A stretch of DNA of 64,000 bases from Paractinoplanes abujensis (lineage in GTDB: Bacteria > Actinomycetota > Actinomycetes > Mycobacteriales > Micromonosporaceae): contig NZ_JACHMF010000001.1 of the NCBI RefSeq assembly GCF_014204895.1, positions 4,898,001 to 4,962,000 on the forward strand. The letters run 5' to 3'. Each line of letters starts with the position of its first letter. The first letter of the stretch is position 1. Position numbers and translations under genes: made by a program. The notes under the pieces are model-generated. The model was not told where the DNA came from. It did not search any database and saw only the letters and a program-made list of their open reading frames with translations. Shown here piece after piece: positions 29,391 through 37,021 of this stretch.

Positions 29391-31742
29391 TCATGGATGG
29401 ATCTTGAACTTCGGCGCCGGCGTCGAGGACGGCGGCACCCGGTAGTGCAGCAACGCGTACGACATCATCTCCGAGAAGGCCGGTGCGGCCACGTCGCCGC
29501 CGGTGCCCACCGGCACGTCGGCCGACACCGCGATGACGAAACGCGGGTTCTCGGCCGGGGCCATCCCGATGAACGAGCCGTAGTTGGCGCTGGTGTACTG
29601 CCCGTCGATGAGCCGCTTGCCCGTGCCGGTCTTGCCGGCCACCCGGTACGCCGGGACGGCCGCCTGGGTTCCGGTCGCGCCCTTGTTGTCGACCACGGAC
29701 TCCATCCAGCTGCGCAGCTGCGCCGCCACGCCCGGGTCGAGCACCTTGTGCGTCGCGGGCGGGGCGGCCTCGGTGACCTCGCCGTCCCGGCCCGAGATCA
29801 TCGACTTGATCAGGCGGGGCTGGATGTACACGCCGTCGTTCGCGATCGCCGCATAGCCGGCCGCCATCTGCACCAGTGTCGCGTCCACGCTCATGCCGAT
29901 CGGCACCGAGCCGTACGCCGAGCCACTCCACTCCTCCGGGGCCAGGATGCGGCCTTCGGCCTCACCCGGCATGCCCTCGTTGGTCGATCGGCCCAGCCCG
30001 AACTTGCGCTGGTACTCGACGACCTTCTCCTTGCCCAGCCGCTCCGCGATGAGGATGGTCCCGACGTTGGACGACAGCGCCAGCAGGCCGGGCATCGTCA
30101 TCTTGGTGCCCTTCTTCTGCATGTGACCGTCCTGGAAGCGGTATCCGCCGCGTTCCACGGCCGGGCCGATGGTCAGCACCGAGTCGTCCGAGATCAGCCC
30201 CTCCTGCAGCGCCGCCCCGAAGATGAACGCCTTGTGCACCGAACCGGGGTCGGCCACGACGCTGCTCGGCGCGTCCTCACGCTCGGTCGGCTTGTAGTCG
30301 CCGGGCTTGGCCGCGTTGTACATCGGGTAGCTCGCCTGGGCCAGCACCTCGCCGGTCTTCACGTCGATCACCACGGCGCCGGCCATGGTGGCCTTGGTCC
30401 GCTTGCTCTCCTTGGCCAGAATCCGCTGCACCTCGTACTGCAGCTTGCTGTCGATCGTGAGCTGCAGCGACGTGCCCGGCTGGGGCTCCGTGTACTTCTC
30501 GAACCCGCCCGGGATGGGCTTGTTCAGGTCGCCCTTGCCGATCTCGAACTGACGCTCGCCGTCGGTGCCGCGCAGCAGCGAGTCGTACCGGGCCTCGAGA
30601 CCCTCCAGGCCGGAGTTGTCGGCGCCGGTGAACCCGATCAGGTTAGCCGCGAGGTCGGCGTTCGGCACGTCGCGCCGCTCGTCCTCCTTGACCACGATGC
30701 CGGGCAGCTCCATGGCCTTGATCCGGTCGCCGACCGAGATGTCGACACCCTGCTTCAGGAACTCGAAGCGGGCGTCGAGGCCGTCGGGCCGCTTGTGCGG
30801 TGTCATCAGCGGCACCAGCTCGGACTGGGCCACGCCGATCATCGGGCTGAGGATGGCCGCGGTGTTGACCGGGTCCTTGATCAGCCCGGGGTCGGCGGCC
30901 ACGAACCGGGCCTTCACGCTGTGCGCGAGCACGGCGCCCTCGCGGTCGAAGATGCTGCCGCGCGGGGCGGGCAGACGCACCTCGGCCAGACGGTCCTTAC
31001 GCAGCGCGACCAGGCGTTGCGCGTCCTCGGGGGACGACGCCACCTGCAGCACCACAAGCCGGATGCCGATCATCGCGAACAGGGACAGCGCGACGACGGC
31101 GCCGACCCGCAGCCGCCGAGTGCTGTTGGCCAGGCGGGGCGGCTCGGGCGCGACCGCGCGGACGGCCCGGTCGACCCGCGGTCCGCTCACCGTCCGTCGT
31201 GGTCCGGCCGCTTTTCCCGTACGGGGTGAGGCCGTCGGACGTCCCGTACGGCCCGGCTTGGCCGCGGTCGTGCGGCCCGGCTTGGCCGCGGTCGTGCGGA
31301 CCCGCTCGCGGTCGGCCACGATGCGCCCGCTCGTCCGCCGTACGGGACGGATGTCGTCCTCGTCGTCGTCCTCGGGCTCGGGCCGGCGGCTGCGCGGCGG
31401 CTGCTTCTTCTCCGGGGTCTTCCGCTCGGGTGTCCTCTTCCCCACCCGGTCGGACGGCTCGTCCACGGCGGGCCGGCCCCGGCGCGGCGGCTGACCGCCG
31501 TCGAGCACCTGCAACGCCGGACGGAACGGGTCGGACGTGCGCCCGGCCCGCGGCGAACGGGTGCGCTGATCACGCTCGGCCACGGTGCGTCCGCGCGGGG
31601 TGTAGGCCCGCGCGTCACCGATACCGCCGAACCCCCGGCTCGGCTTCGGCGCCTCGTCACCCTCGGCGGAGACGTCACGAGACGTGCCACGCCGGGGCTG
31701 AGCGCCCCGGCGCGGTGGAGTGTCGTCGGCTCGCGGCGGCAT
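29391..31742 (-). CDS. ftsI: Septal penicillin-binding protein (FtsI/PBP3)
   Basis: A 783-residue class B PBP that cross-links septal peptidoglycan. Residues 1-210 are a basic, Arg/Pro-rich cytoplasmic tail with a short internal duplication (TTAAKPGR twice, near 150-165). One transmembrane helix lies at ~213-233. The pedestal domain follows, then the transpeptidase with SVHK (Ser501/Lys504), SSN (557-559) and KTG (704-706). The cytoplasmic tail is far longer than in E. coli FtsI. The ATG at 31742 lies 6 nt after the ftsL stop. Confidence 0.95.
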   Translation of the reverse strand: MPPRADDTPPRRGAQPRRGTSRDVSAEGDEAPKPSRGFGGIGDARAYTPRGRTVAERDQRTRSPRAGRTSDPFRPALQVLDGGQPPRRGRPAVDEPSDRVGKRTPERKTPEKKQPPRSRRPEPEDDDEDDIRPVRRTSGRIVADRERVRTTAAKPGRTTAAKPGRTGRPTASPRTGKAAGPRRTVSGPRVDRAVRAVAPEPPRLANSTRRLRVGAVVALSLFAMIGIRLVVLQVASSPEDAQRLVALRKDRLAEVRLPAPRGSIFDREGAVLAHSVKARFVAADPGLIKDPVNTAAILSPMIGVAQSELVPLMTPHKRPDGLDARFEFLKQGVDISVGDRIKAMELPGIVVKEDERRDVPNADLAANLIGFTGADNSGLEGLEARYDSLLRGTDGERQFEIGKGDLNKPIPGGFEKYTEPQPGTSLQLTIDSKLQYEVQRILAKESKRTKATMAGAVVIDVKTGEVLAQASYPMYNAAKPGDYKPTEREDAPSSVVADPGSVHKAFIFGAALQEGLISDDSVLTIGPAVERGGYRFQDGHMQKKGTKMTMPGLLALSSNVGTILIAERLGKEKVVEYQRKFGLGRSTNEGMPGEAEGRILAPEEWSGSAYGSVPIGMSVDATLVQMAAGYAAIANDGVYIQPRLIKSMISGRDGEVTEAAPPATHKVLDPGVAAQLRSWMESVVDNKGATGTQAAVPAYRVAGKTGTGKRLIDGQYTSANYGSFIGMAPAENPRFVIAVSADVPVGTGGDVAAPAFSEMMSYALLHYRVPPSSTPAPKFKIHP

Positions 31743-31748
31743 CGGTGG

Positions 31749-32747
31749 CTACCGCCCCGTGCCGTCGGCGGGCGAGATGTTCCCGCCGCCCTTGTCGGTC
31801 GCCGCGTCGGGCTGGGTGATCGACGGCTGGCCCTGCACCGGCTTCGGCACCTGGATGATCTTGCCGTCGGGCAGCCGCAGCTTGGCCACTTCCCGGATGT
31901 CGGCCCGCACCAGGCCGAGCCGGCGGGCCGCGGCGTCCAGATTGCCGATGCTCGACGCCTCGACCAGCTGGTTGTCCAGATCCTGCCGCTGATTCTCCAG
32001 CGCGGTGTTCTGCTTCTGCAGGTCGGCGATGCGGAACGAGTTCTCGTTGGTCTTCGTGTTGATCAGCAGGATGCCGAGCACCCCGACGATCACCACGCCG
32101 ATCACGCCCGCCACGAACGGCGCTCGCGGTCCACCGTGGATCGGTGGCGGCGGAGCGACGCGCAGCCGCGGCGCGGCGGGCACCTCACCCGTCGTCCGCA
32201 GCGGCTCGGCGGCGGTCACCTCGAGCTGCAGCGCGGCCGCACCGTCGACCGGGGCCTCGACCCTGCGACCCCGTGCACCCTCTGCCGTGCGCGTCTTTGC
32301 ACGTACGGCGTCGGTGTTGCGGGTCTTGGGCCGCACGCCCTCGGTGGTACGCGTCTTGGCCCGCGCGCCCTCGGTGGTGCGAGTCTTGGCCCGCGCGACC
32401 GGCTCGCGGGTCGTGCGGCCCGCCCGCTCGTCACGGCTCGTCCGCTCGTCACGGCCCGTACGGGTGTCGCGGCCCGGCCGGTCGTCACGCGTCGCGCGGC
32501 GCTCGTCCCGCTCGCGGCGCGCCTCGGCCGGCGTCCGCTTCTCTTCCTTGCTCCGTGTCCCTGACCGGCGCGTGTCGGACCGGCGAGCTCCGCCGTCCTC
32601 CGCTCCGGCGAACTGCCGCGCCCCCCGGCCGGCACTTCCCGGGGCGTCCGCATCGCGGCTCGACCCCGGCTGGCGCCGCCCGGTGGCCGGACGCTGCTCG
32701 TCCGCGGTCCGGCCCCCCGACCGCGGCGCGTAGGTGCGCTCGCTCAT
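31749..32747 (-). CDS. ftsL: FtsL-like division protein with long repetitive N-terminal tail
   Basis: A 332-residue protein in the FtsL slot between rsmH and ftsI. One transmembrane helix (211-230) precedes a heptad-like coiled coil (~236-270) and a short periplasmic tail ([15 protein letters not shown] region), the FtsL topology. Residues 1-210 form a highly charged Arg/Thr-rich cytoplasmic tail, including four tandem 10-residue repeats at 118-157 (consensus [10 protein letters not shown]). The ATG at 32747 overlaps the rsmH stop (ATGA). The assignment rests on position and topology because FtsL sequences diverge strongly. Confidence 0.85.
   Translation of the reverse strand: MSERTYAPRSGGRTADEQRPATGRRQPGSSRDADAPGSAGRGARQFAGAEDGGARRSDTRRSGTRSKEEKRTPAEARRERDERRATRDDRPGRDTRTGRDERTSRDERAGRTTREPVARAKTRTTEGARAKTRTTEGVRPKTRNTDAVRAKTRTAEGARGRRVEAPVDGAAALQLEVTAAEPLRTTGEVPAAPRLRVAPPPPIHGGPRAPFVAGVIGVVIVGVLGILLINTKTNENSFRIADLQKQNTALENQRQDLDNQLVEASSIGNLDAAARRLGLVRADIREVAKLRLPDGKIIQVPKPVQGQPSITQPDAATDKGGGNISPADGTGR
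32277..32396 (-). repeat. 30-bp tandem repeat, four copies, inside ftsL
   Basis: Four in-frame 30-bp units encode [30 protein letters not shown] and [10 protein letters not shown]. They sit in the cytoplasmic tail of the FtsL-like protein, so copy-number change would not shift the frame. Confidence 0.85.
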
Positions 32748-33811
32748 GCTTTCCCCTCCCCCTCTTCGCGTTCCCCCGGGCGTAACCGCCCTTGTCCCCC
32801 GTGCGTTGTAGTCAATCGGGGCCGTTCGCGGGCGGCCCCGGGTGTTGCCTGGTCGATGCGCTCGACCGCGCGCAGCTTCACCGAAGCCGCTCGCGGGTTG
32901 GCCGCGACCTCCTGCTCGCTGGGCGGCTCCGACCCCCTTGTCAGCAGCCGCAGCGTCGGACCCGTCCCGGGCAGCTCGACCGGCAGGTCGACCGGCCCGG
33001 TGCTGCGCGACCTCGCGGTGAGGGCACGCTTGACGATCCGGTCCTCCAAAGATTGGTAGCTCATCACCACAAGGCGCCCTTTCGGGGCCAAGGCGTCCAA
33101 AGCCTCCGGCACGGCGGCTTCGAGCGTGGCGAGTTCGCCATTTACCTCAATACGTAGCGCCTGAAACGTTCTTTTCGCGGGATTTCCACCCGTTCGTCGC
33201 GCGGCGGCCGGGATCGACTCCTTGACCAGCTCGGACAGTCGCGCCGTGGACGTGATCCGGCCCCTCTGCCGCTCGCGCACGATCGACGACACGACCCGCT
33301 GCGCGAACTTCTCCTCGCCGTACTGCCGCAGAATCCGGACCAGCTCGCCCGGCTCGTACTCGTTGACGACCTGCTCGGCGGTGATGCCCGAGGTCTGGTC
33401 CATCCGCATGTCGAGCGGGGCGTCCTGCGCGTACGCAAAACCGCGGTCCGCCTCGTCCAGCTGCAACGACGAGACACCCAGGTCGAACAGTCCGCTGTGG
33501 AACCCGGCCAGGTCCAGCTCGCCGAGCACGCGGGGCAGCTCGTCGTAGACGGCGTGCACCAGCTTGACCCGCTCACCGAACCGCGCGAGCCGGTGCCGCG
33601 AGTGCGCCAGCGCCTCGGTGTCGCGGTCAAGTCCGACCAGGACCACGTCCGGATAGCGCTCCAGAACCGCCTCGGCGTGACCGCCCAGGCCCAGCGTGAA
33701 GTCGACGTGCACGGCGCCCGGCAGCCGGAGAGCGGGGTCGAGCAGCTCGAGGCAGCGCTCGAGCAGCACCGGCACGTGCGTGCCGCGAAGCTCCCCCATA
33801 ACGACCCCCAT
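32744..33811 (-). CDS. rsmH: 16S rRNA (cytosine-1402-N4)-methyltransferase
   Basis: A 355-residue SAM-dependent methyltransferase. [13 protein letters not shown] opens the protein. [15 protein letters not shown] is the SAM-binding motif, with [19 protein letters not shown] and [15 protein letters not shown] following. It methylates C1402 of 16S rRNA. The C-terminal ~40 residues are a charged extension. The ATG at 33811 has a G-rich stretch upstream; an alternative ATG is at 33799. It overlaps the ftsL start by 4 nt. The 276-bp gap to mraZ shows nothing identifiable. Confidence 0.95.
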   Translation of the reverse strand: MGVVMGELRGTHVPVLLERCLELLDPALRLPGAVHVDFTLGLGGHAEAVLERYPDVVLVGLDRDTEALAHSRHRLARFGERVKLVHAVYDELPRVLGELDLAGFHSGLFDLGVSSLQLDEADRGFAYAQDAPLDMRMDQTSGITAEQVVNEYEPGELVRILRQYGEEKFAQRVVSSIVRERQRGRITSTARLSELVKESIPAAARRTGGNPAKRTFQALRIEVNGELATLEAAVPEALDALAPKGRLVVMSYQSLEDRIVKRALTARSRSTGPVDLPVELPGTGPTLRLLTRGSEPPSEQEVAANPRAASVKLRAVERIDQATPGAARERPRLTTTHGGQGRLRPGEREEGEGKA

Positions 33812-34087
33812 CGCCCCACCCCGACTGTCCCGCGCGCCCTGCCCGGCACCGACCTGCCGGTTGTTTGTGCCGACGCCCGCGTACGTCACCCGTTCCGCGG
33901 CATTTCCCGGACGCCCGCCCGTACCGCCAGATCCCCATCCGCTCGTGCCCGTTGCCAATCGGGCTCGCCCTTGGCCGGACACGCGCCTGGCGCCGGGGAA
34001 GAGGCGCCAGGAGCGGGAGCGGCTGGAGATCTCGCAGTACGGAAGCGGCAGCGTCCGGGCCTTCGCGGGCCCAGTCGAGTGCCGTGC

Positions 34088-34519
34088 CTACAGTCCGCCG
34101 GGCAGCACCCCCTCCTCGATGTCGGCGAACTCGTCTTCGCTCGCCGCGAGGTAGTCCTCCCAGGACTGCTTGTCCCAGATCTCCACACGCGTGCTCGCGC
34201 CGATGACGACGAGCTCGCGATCGAGGGCCGCGTACTCCCGCAGATGGCCGGGGATGGTGACCCGCCCCTGCTTGTCCGGGACCTCGTCGTGCGCGCTGGC
34301 GAAGAAGACCCGGCTGTAAGCCCGGGCCGCCTTGTTGGTGACCGGCGCCTCACGCAGCTGACCGGCGATGCGCTGGAACTCCGGCATCGGGAACACATAC
34401 AAGCAGCGCTCTTGCCCCTTGGTGATCACGACACCTCCCGCCAGCTCATCACGGAACTTCGCCGGAAGGATCAGCCGCCCCTTGTCGTCGAGGCGCGGAG
34501 TATGCGTGCCGAGAAACAT
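34088..34519 (-). CDS. mraZ: Transcriptional regulator MraZ
   Basis: A 143-residue protein with two SpoVT/AbrB-like DNA-binding repeats: [17 protein letters not shown] (residues ~10-26) and [16 protein letters not shown] (~81-96). MraZ is a ring-forming regulator that binds direct repeats upstream of its own operon and controls the dcw cluster. The ATG at 34519 follows a G-rich ribosome-binding region. The repeat array at 34611-34644 is the expected binding site, so autoregulation is likely. Confidence 0.97.
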   Translation of the reverse strand: MFLGTHTPRLDDKGRLILPAKFRDELAGGVVITKGQERCLYVFPMPEFQRIAGQLREAPVTNKAARAYSRVFFASAHDEVPDKQGRVTIPGHLREYAALDRELVVIGASTRVEIWDKQSWEDYLAASEDEFADIEEGVLPGGL

Positions 34520-34558
34520 CGGCCCCTACCCCCTGCCCCGGGCGGTTCGCGGTCCGCC

Positions 34559-34564
34559 TGTCAA
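34559..34564 (-). promoter_or_regulatory. Possible -35 box of the mraZ promoter
   Basis: TTGACA lies on the minus strand between the MraZ repeats and mraZ, 40 nt before the ATG. No convincing -10 is found at 16-18 bp, so the promoter assignment is tentative. Confidence 0.3.
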
Positions 34565-34610
34565 CTCGGGCCGGCAGGCCCCTCAGGTCTGGTTCGACTT
34601 TTCGGCCCTG

Positions 34611-34644
34611 CCACTGCGCTCCACTCTACTCCACTTCCCTCCAC
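34611..34644 (-). promoter_or_regulatory. MraZ box: four GTGG repeats at 10-bp spacing
   Basis: On the minus strand GTGG occurs at 34644, 34634, 34624 and 34614, exactly 10 bp apart, and three of the four are GTGGAG or GTGGAA-like. The direct-repeat, one-helical-turn periodicity is the known design of MraZ operators. The array lies 92-125 bp upstream of the mraZ start. Confidence 0.75.
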
Positions 34645-34988
34645 CCGCAAGCCGAATGAGCGGGGTCGCGAACCCCATTCGCAGACGAAACCGCAGCTCA
34701 ACGAGGTGGGTGCGAAGTGGAGGGGCCAAGCATGATCAACCACGTCCGGTTTCCGACATCCTCCCGGGGCCCCTGTCAAGAACCATCCCAAACACGCCCA
34801 AACATCCCAGACGGCCACGATGTCAACCCCCACGGGGGAGGAAAGTGGAGGACGAAGGGGCGATGCCCTGCTGGTCGCCGACCCCTGACTCGCCCACCCC
34901 TGACTCGCCCCACCCCTGACCCGCCCTCCCAGGGGGCCCACCGCCACCGCAGATTGTGGTCAAAATCGTGGATCTTGGGGCGCGGCCC

Positions 34989-35014
34989 TGTGGACAACCC
35001 CGGACTGTGGACAA
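34989..35014. promoter_or_regulatory. Two consensus DnaA boxes
   Basis: TGTGGACAA occurs at 34989-34997 and 35006-35014. Its complement TTGTCCACA is the high-GC actinobacterial DnaA-box consensus. Both have the same orientation, with start points 17 bp apart. They lie ~470 bp upstream of mraZ. Confidence 0.65.
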
Positions 35015-35051
35015 CGCCCTGATCAAGGGGCTTCGGGTGTAAGGCGAGGGC

Positions 35052-35063
35052 CCTATATATAGG
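35052..35063. promoter_or_regulatory. AT-rich palindrome near the DnaA boxes
   Basis: CCTATATATAGG is a perfect 12-bp palindrome in a GC-rich setting, 38 bp from the DnaA boxes. It could serve as a -10 region on either strand or as a melting site. No function is proven. Confidence 0.35.
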
Positions 35064-35333
35064 TGGCGGCCCGGCGGCACAGCAGAGCCGGCGGGCGGCA
35101 CGGCGGCACGGCCGGCGGACGGCACGGCTGGCGGCGGAGCTTGGGCAGCACGGAACGGGAGGGCGCGGCCGGGGTGGCCAAGGCCGCCAGGAAGCGGAAG
35201 CGGCGCAGGACAGGGAGGCGTCGGCCGGACCGGGCGCACGCAGAGCGGACCAGACCGGCCGCGGACAGAGCAGGCTGGGCGTTGGCAGAACGGGCCCGGC
35301 CGGGCGCGGTTAGAGCGGGACCGGACGTGAAGA

Positions 35334-35364
35334 AACGCCGGGCCGCGTGGGGCGGCCCGGCGTT
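35334..35364. terminator. Strong GC hairpin, terminator-like
   Basis: AACGCCGGGCCGC (35334-35346) and GCGGCCCGGCGTT (35352-35364) pair perfectly over 13 bp with a 5-nt loop. There is no U-tract. It could stop transcription from either side of the intergenic region. Confidence 0.45.
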
Positions 35365-35525
35365 CCGGGGATGGGGTGGCGCTGGGGTGCGGTCCGGCCG
35401 CAGCAGGTGGGCAGCGGGGATGAGCGACCGGGATGGGGGAAACGTGGCGGGTCACCCGGCGCGAGGAACGGCAGCTCGGGACTGCCGGGCCGGACGCGTA
35501 CGGGAGAAAGCCGACGTGGCGTGAC

Positions 35526-35558
35526 AGCGGGACGCGCCCGAACCGGACACGTCCCGCT
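35526..35558 (-). terminator. Terminator-like hairpin after the NlpC/P60 gene
   Basis: AGCGGGACG (35526-35534) and CGTCCCGCT (35550-35558) form a 9-bp stem 15 nt beyond the stop codon of the NlpC/P60 gene. Confidence 0.5.
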
Positions 35559-35573
35559 GAGTCAGGCTCGGCG

Positions 35574-36392
35574 TCAGACCAGACGGCGAACCACGTAGTT
35601 CGAGCCGATCATCTTGCGCTTCGACACCCGCGCGCCGGTGTGCGGGGAGTCGTACATGTAGCCGCTGCCGGCGTAGATGCCGGCGTGGTAACCGTACGAG
35701 CCGTTACGGAAGATGATCAGGTCGCCGATCTGCTTGCTGCCCTTGGCGACCGACTTGCCGTACTTCTGCTGCGAGTTGGCCTTGTGGGGCAGGCTCTTGC
35801 CGACTGCCTTCTTGTAGACCCACATGGTGTAGCCCGAGCAGTCGAAGCGGGAGGGGCCGGACGCGCCGTACTTGTACAGCGAGCCGACGTGCTTCTTCGC
35901 CTCGTTGATGATCTTGGTGCGAGCGGGGGCCGACTTCGGCTTGACGGTCACCGAGAACTTGCCGCCGGCCGCCGCCTTGTAGGTCGGCGTGCCCACGTAG
36001 TAGGCGCGAACCGCGCCGCTCACGTGCGGCTCGCCGGTCAGCGTGACGCTGCCGCTCTTGCCCAGCGTCTTGGCCGACAGGTTGACCCACTTGCTCTTGC
36101 GGAGCGCCTGCAGTCGCACGGTCCCCGAAGTGATCACCTTGCCGTTGGCCGGGTTGATGTACTTCGCGGTGACCTTGATCTTGCCGCCGTAGGTGACGGA
36201 CCGCGTGGAGATGGAGCTGCGGACCGACGGCTTGACCTTCGCCTTGGCGGCAGCCGCCGCGGTGACGATCGGGGCCGCGCTGGCGGGCGACGGGGCGATC
36301 AGCTGGCCTGCGCAGAGGCAGAGACCCAGAGACAGTGCGATGGCGCCGGCACCGAGCGAACGGCGGCCACGGCTCGAACTGTGTTCGTGCAC
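35574..36392 (-). CDS. Secreted NlpC/P60 peptidoglycan endopeptidase
   Basis: A 272-residue exported protein. A signal peptide with an Arg-rich n-region and a hydrophobic core ends near ASAA (residue ~40). An Ig-like/bacterial surface domain (~52-150) follows, then an NlpC/P60 domain (155-272) with catalytic Cys185 in FDCSGYTMW, His236 in GYHAGIYAG and a third polar residue His251. It should cleave stem peptides in peptidoglycan. The GTG start at 36392 lies directly downstream of a c-di-AMP riboswitch, so expression probably responds to cyclic di-AMP. It is divergent from murT-gatD. Confidence 0.92.
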   Translation of the reverse strand: MHEHSSSRGRRSLGAGAIALSLGLCLCAGQLIAPSPASAAPIVTAAAAAKAKVKPSVRSSISTRSVTYGGKIKVTAKYINPANGKVITSGTVRLQALRKSKWVNLSAKTLGKSGSVTLTGEPHVSGAVRAYYVGTPTYKAAAGGKFSVTVKPKSAPARTKIINEAKKHVGSLYKYGASGPSRFDCSGYTMWVYKKAVGKSLPHKANSQQKYGKSVAKGSKQIGDLIIFRNGSYGYHAGIYAGSGYMYDSPHTGARVSKRKMIGSNYVVRRLV

Positions 36393-36409
36393 GGTAGAGA
36401 TATCCCTCC

Positions 36410-36561
36410 GGCACGCCTGCGAGGTTAGCTGTCGGGTTCGGGCGGGAAGGTGTGCCCGGTCGCCGGAGCGACTTCACCCCAAGGTTCTCCGTGATCGCCA
36501 CCGGAGCGGGTGGCGGCGGAGTGAACCGGAAATGGTTCCCCCGTCCCTGCCCCCGTATGCC
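36410..36561 (-). ncRNA. Cyclic di-AMP riboswitch (ydaO/yuaA class)
   Basis: The minus-strand leader of the NlpC/P60 gene contains the class's conserved blocks in order: GGGGGAACC (36542-36534), TTGGGGTGAA (around 36482-36473), GCCCGAACCCGACAGCTAACC (36443-36423 region) and GCAGGCGT. A closing stem can be drawn between GGCA (36561-36558) and TGCC (36413-36410). In actinobacteria this riboswitch precedes cell-wall hydrolases, where c-di-AMP turns expression off. Confidence 0.85.
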
Positions 36562-37021
36562 TTTGTGGTTGTTCATGGTGCGGGTGGTCGAGACGACCGG
36601 CCCGGGGCAGGGCTCGGCGTAAGCCAGGTCGTCGCGAGTCAGGCAGCGGGTGCTGCCGGCCAGACCTTGCTACACCGATTCCGGGCGCTCTGGGGGAACC
36701 GGTTCAGTAACAGAGAGTGTTTGGCACAGTGGACAGTGTCCGATTTGTTACTAGGCGGCAAGAATTGCCATGACGACTCGTGATTGGTGAATTACCGAGG
36801 GTCGAAGGTTACGCGTGAATCAGAACACATTTTTGCTCGGAACCATTCGGGTGACGCACACCGCAATTTCACTCTTCCGCCGTTCAAACCTTTCTCACCG
36901 GCGAAAATGGTCACTGGTAAATGGCTGGGCCGGAGGGTGGGGAGGAGACGGCCGGCCGGGTGTCCGGAACCGGATGCTCGGCAACTCGACGTGACAGCCG
37001 GGTCCGGTACGCTCGTCTCCC
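36562..37021. other. Divergent promoter region, locally AT-enriched
   Basis: This stretch separates the riboswitch from murT. Positions ~36690-36910 are clearly less GC-rich than the surroundings and contain a GTAACA/TGTTAC inverted pair (36707-36712 and 36746-36751) and a CACAGTG-GACAGTG direct repeat between them. It presumably carries the promoter for the riboswitch transcript. No supported gene is present. Confidence 0.5.
36986..37013 (+). promoter_or_regulatory. Promoter of murT-gatD (probably leaderless)
   Basis: TCGACG (36986-36991), a 16-bp spacer and TACGCT (37008-37013) place the transcription start at or within 1-2 nt of the murT GTG at 37022. No Shine-Dalgarno sequence is at the right distance. 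Confidence 0.45.

Larger units (their letters stand above)
34520..35573. other. 1054-bp gap upstream of the dcw cluster
   Basis: No credible gene is seen. From mraZ outwards it holds the MraZ box, three copies of an ACCCCTGACTCGCCC-like 15-16 bp repeat (34881-34926), two DnaA boxes (34989-35014), an AT-rich palindrome (35052-35063), a purine/GC-rich low-complexity stretch (35064-35330), a strong hairpin (35334-35364) and the terminator of the NlpC/P60 gene. Open frames here give only Arg/Gly/Pro-rich translations. Confidence 0.65.

Noticed and set aside
27918..31229. A 1103-codon plus-strand frame opposite murE and ftsI
   Set aside because: Antisense shadow of two well-supported genes; no motif, start signal or domain was found.
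34989..35063. Chromosome replication origin
   Set aside because: Only two DnaA boxes are present and no dnaA, dnaN or rpmH genes are near; a regulatory role is more likely.
35063..35524. Open frame in the low-complexity stretch between mraZ and the NlpC/P60 gene
   Set aside because: Arg/Gly-rich low-complexity translation, no ribosome-binding site, and several hairpins in the sequence point to non-coding DNA.
36675..36705. A second c-di-AMP riboswitch on the plus strand (GGGGGAACC at ~36692)
   Set aside because: Only the first conserved block occurs; the later GGTGAA and GACAGCTAACC blocks are missing on that strand.
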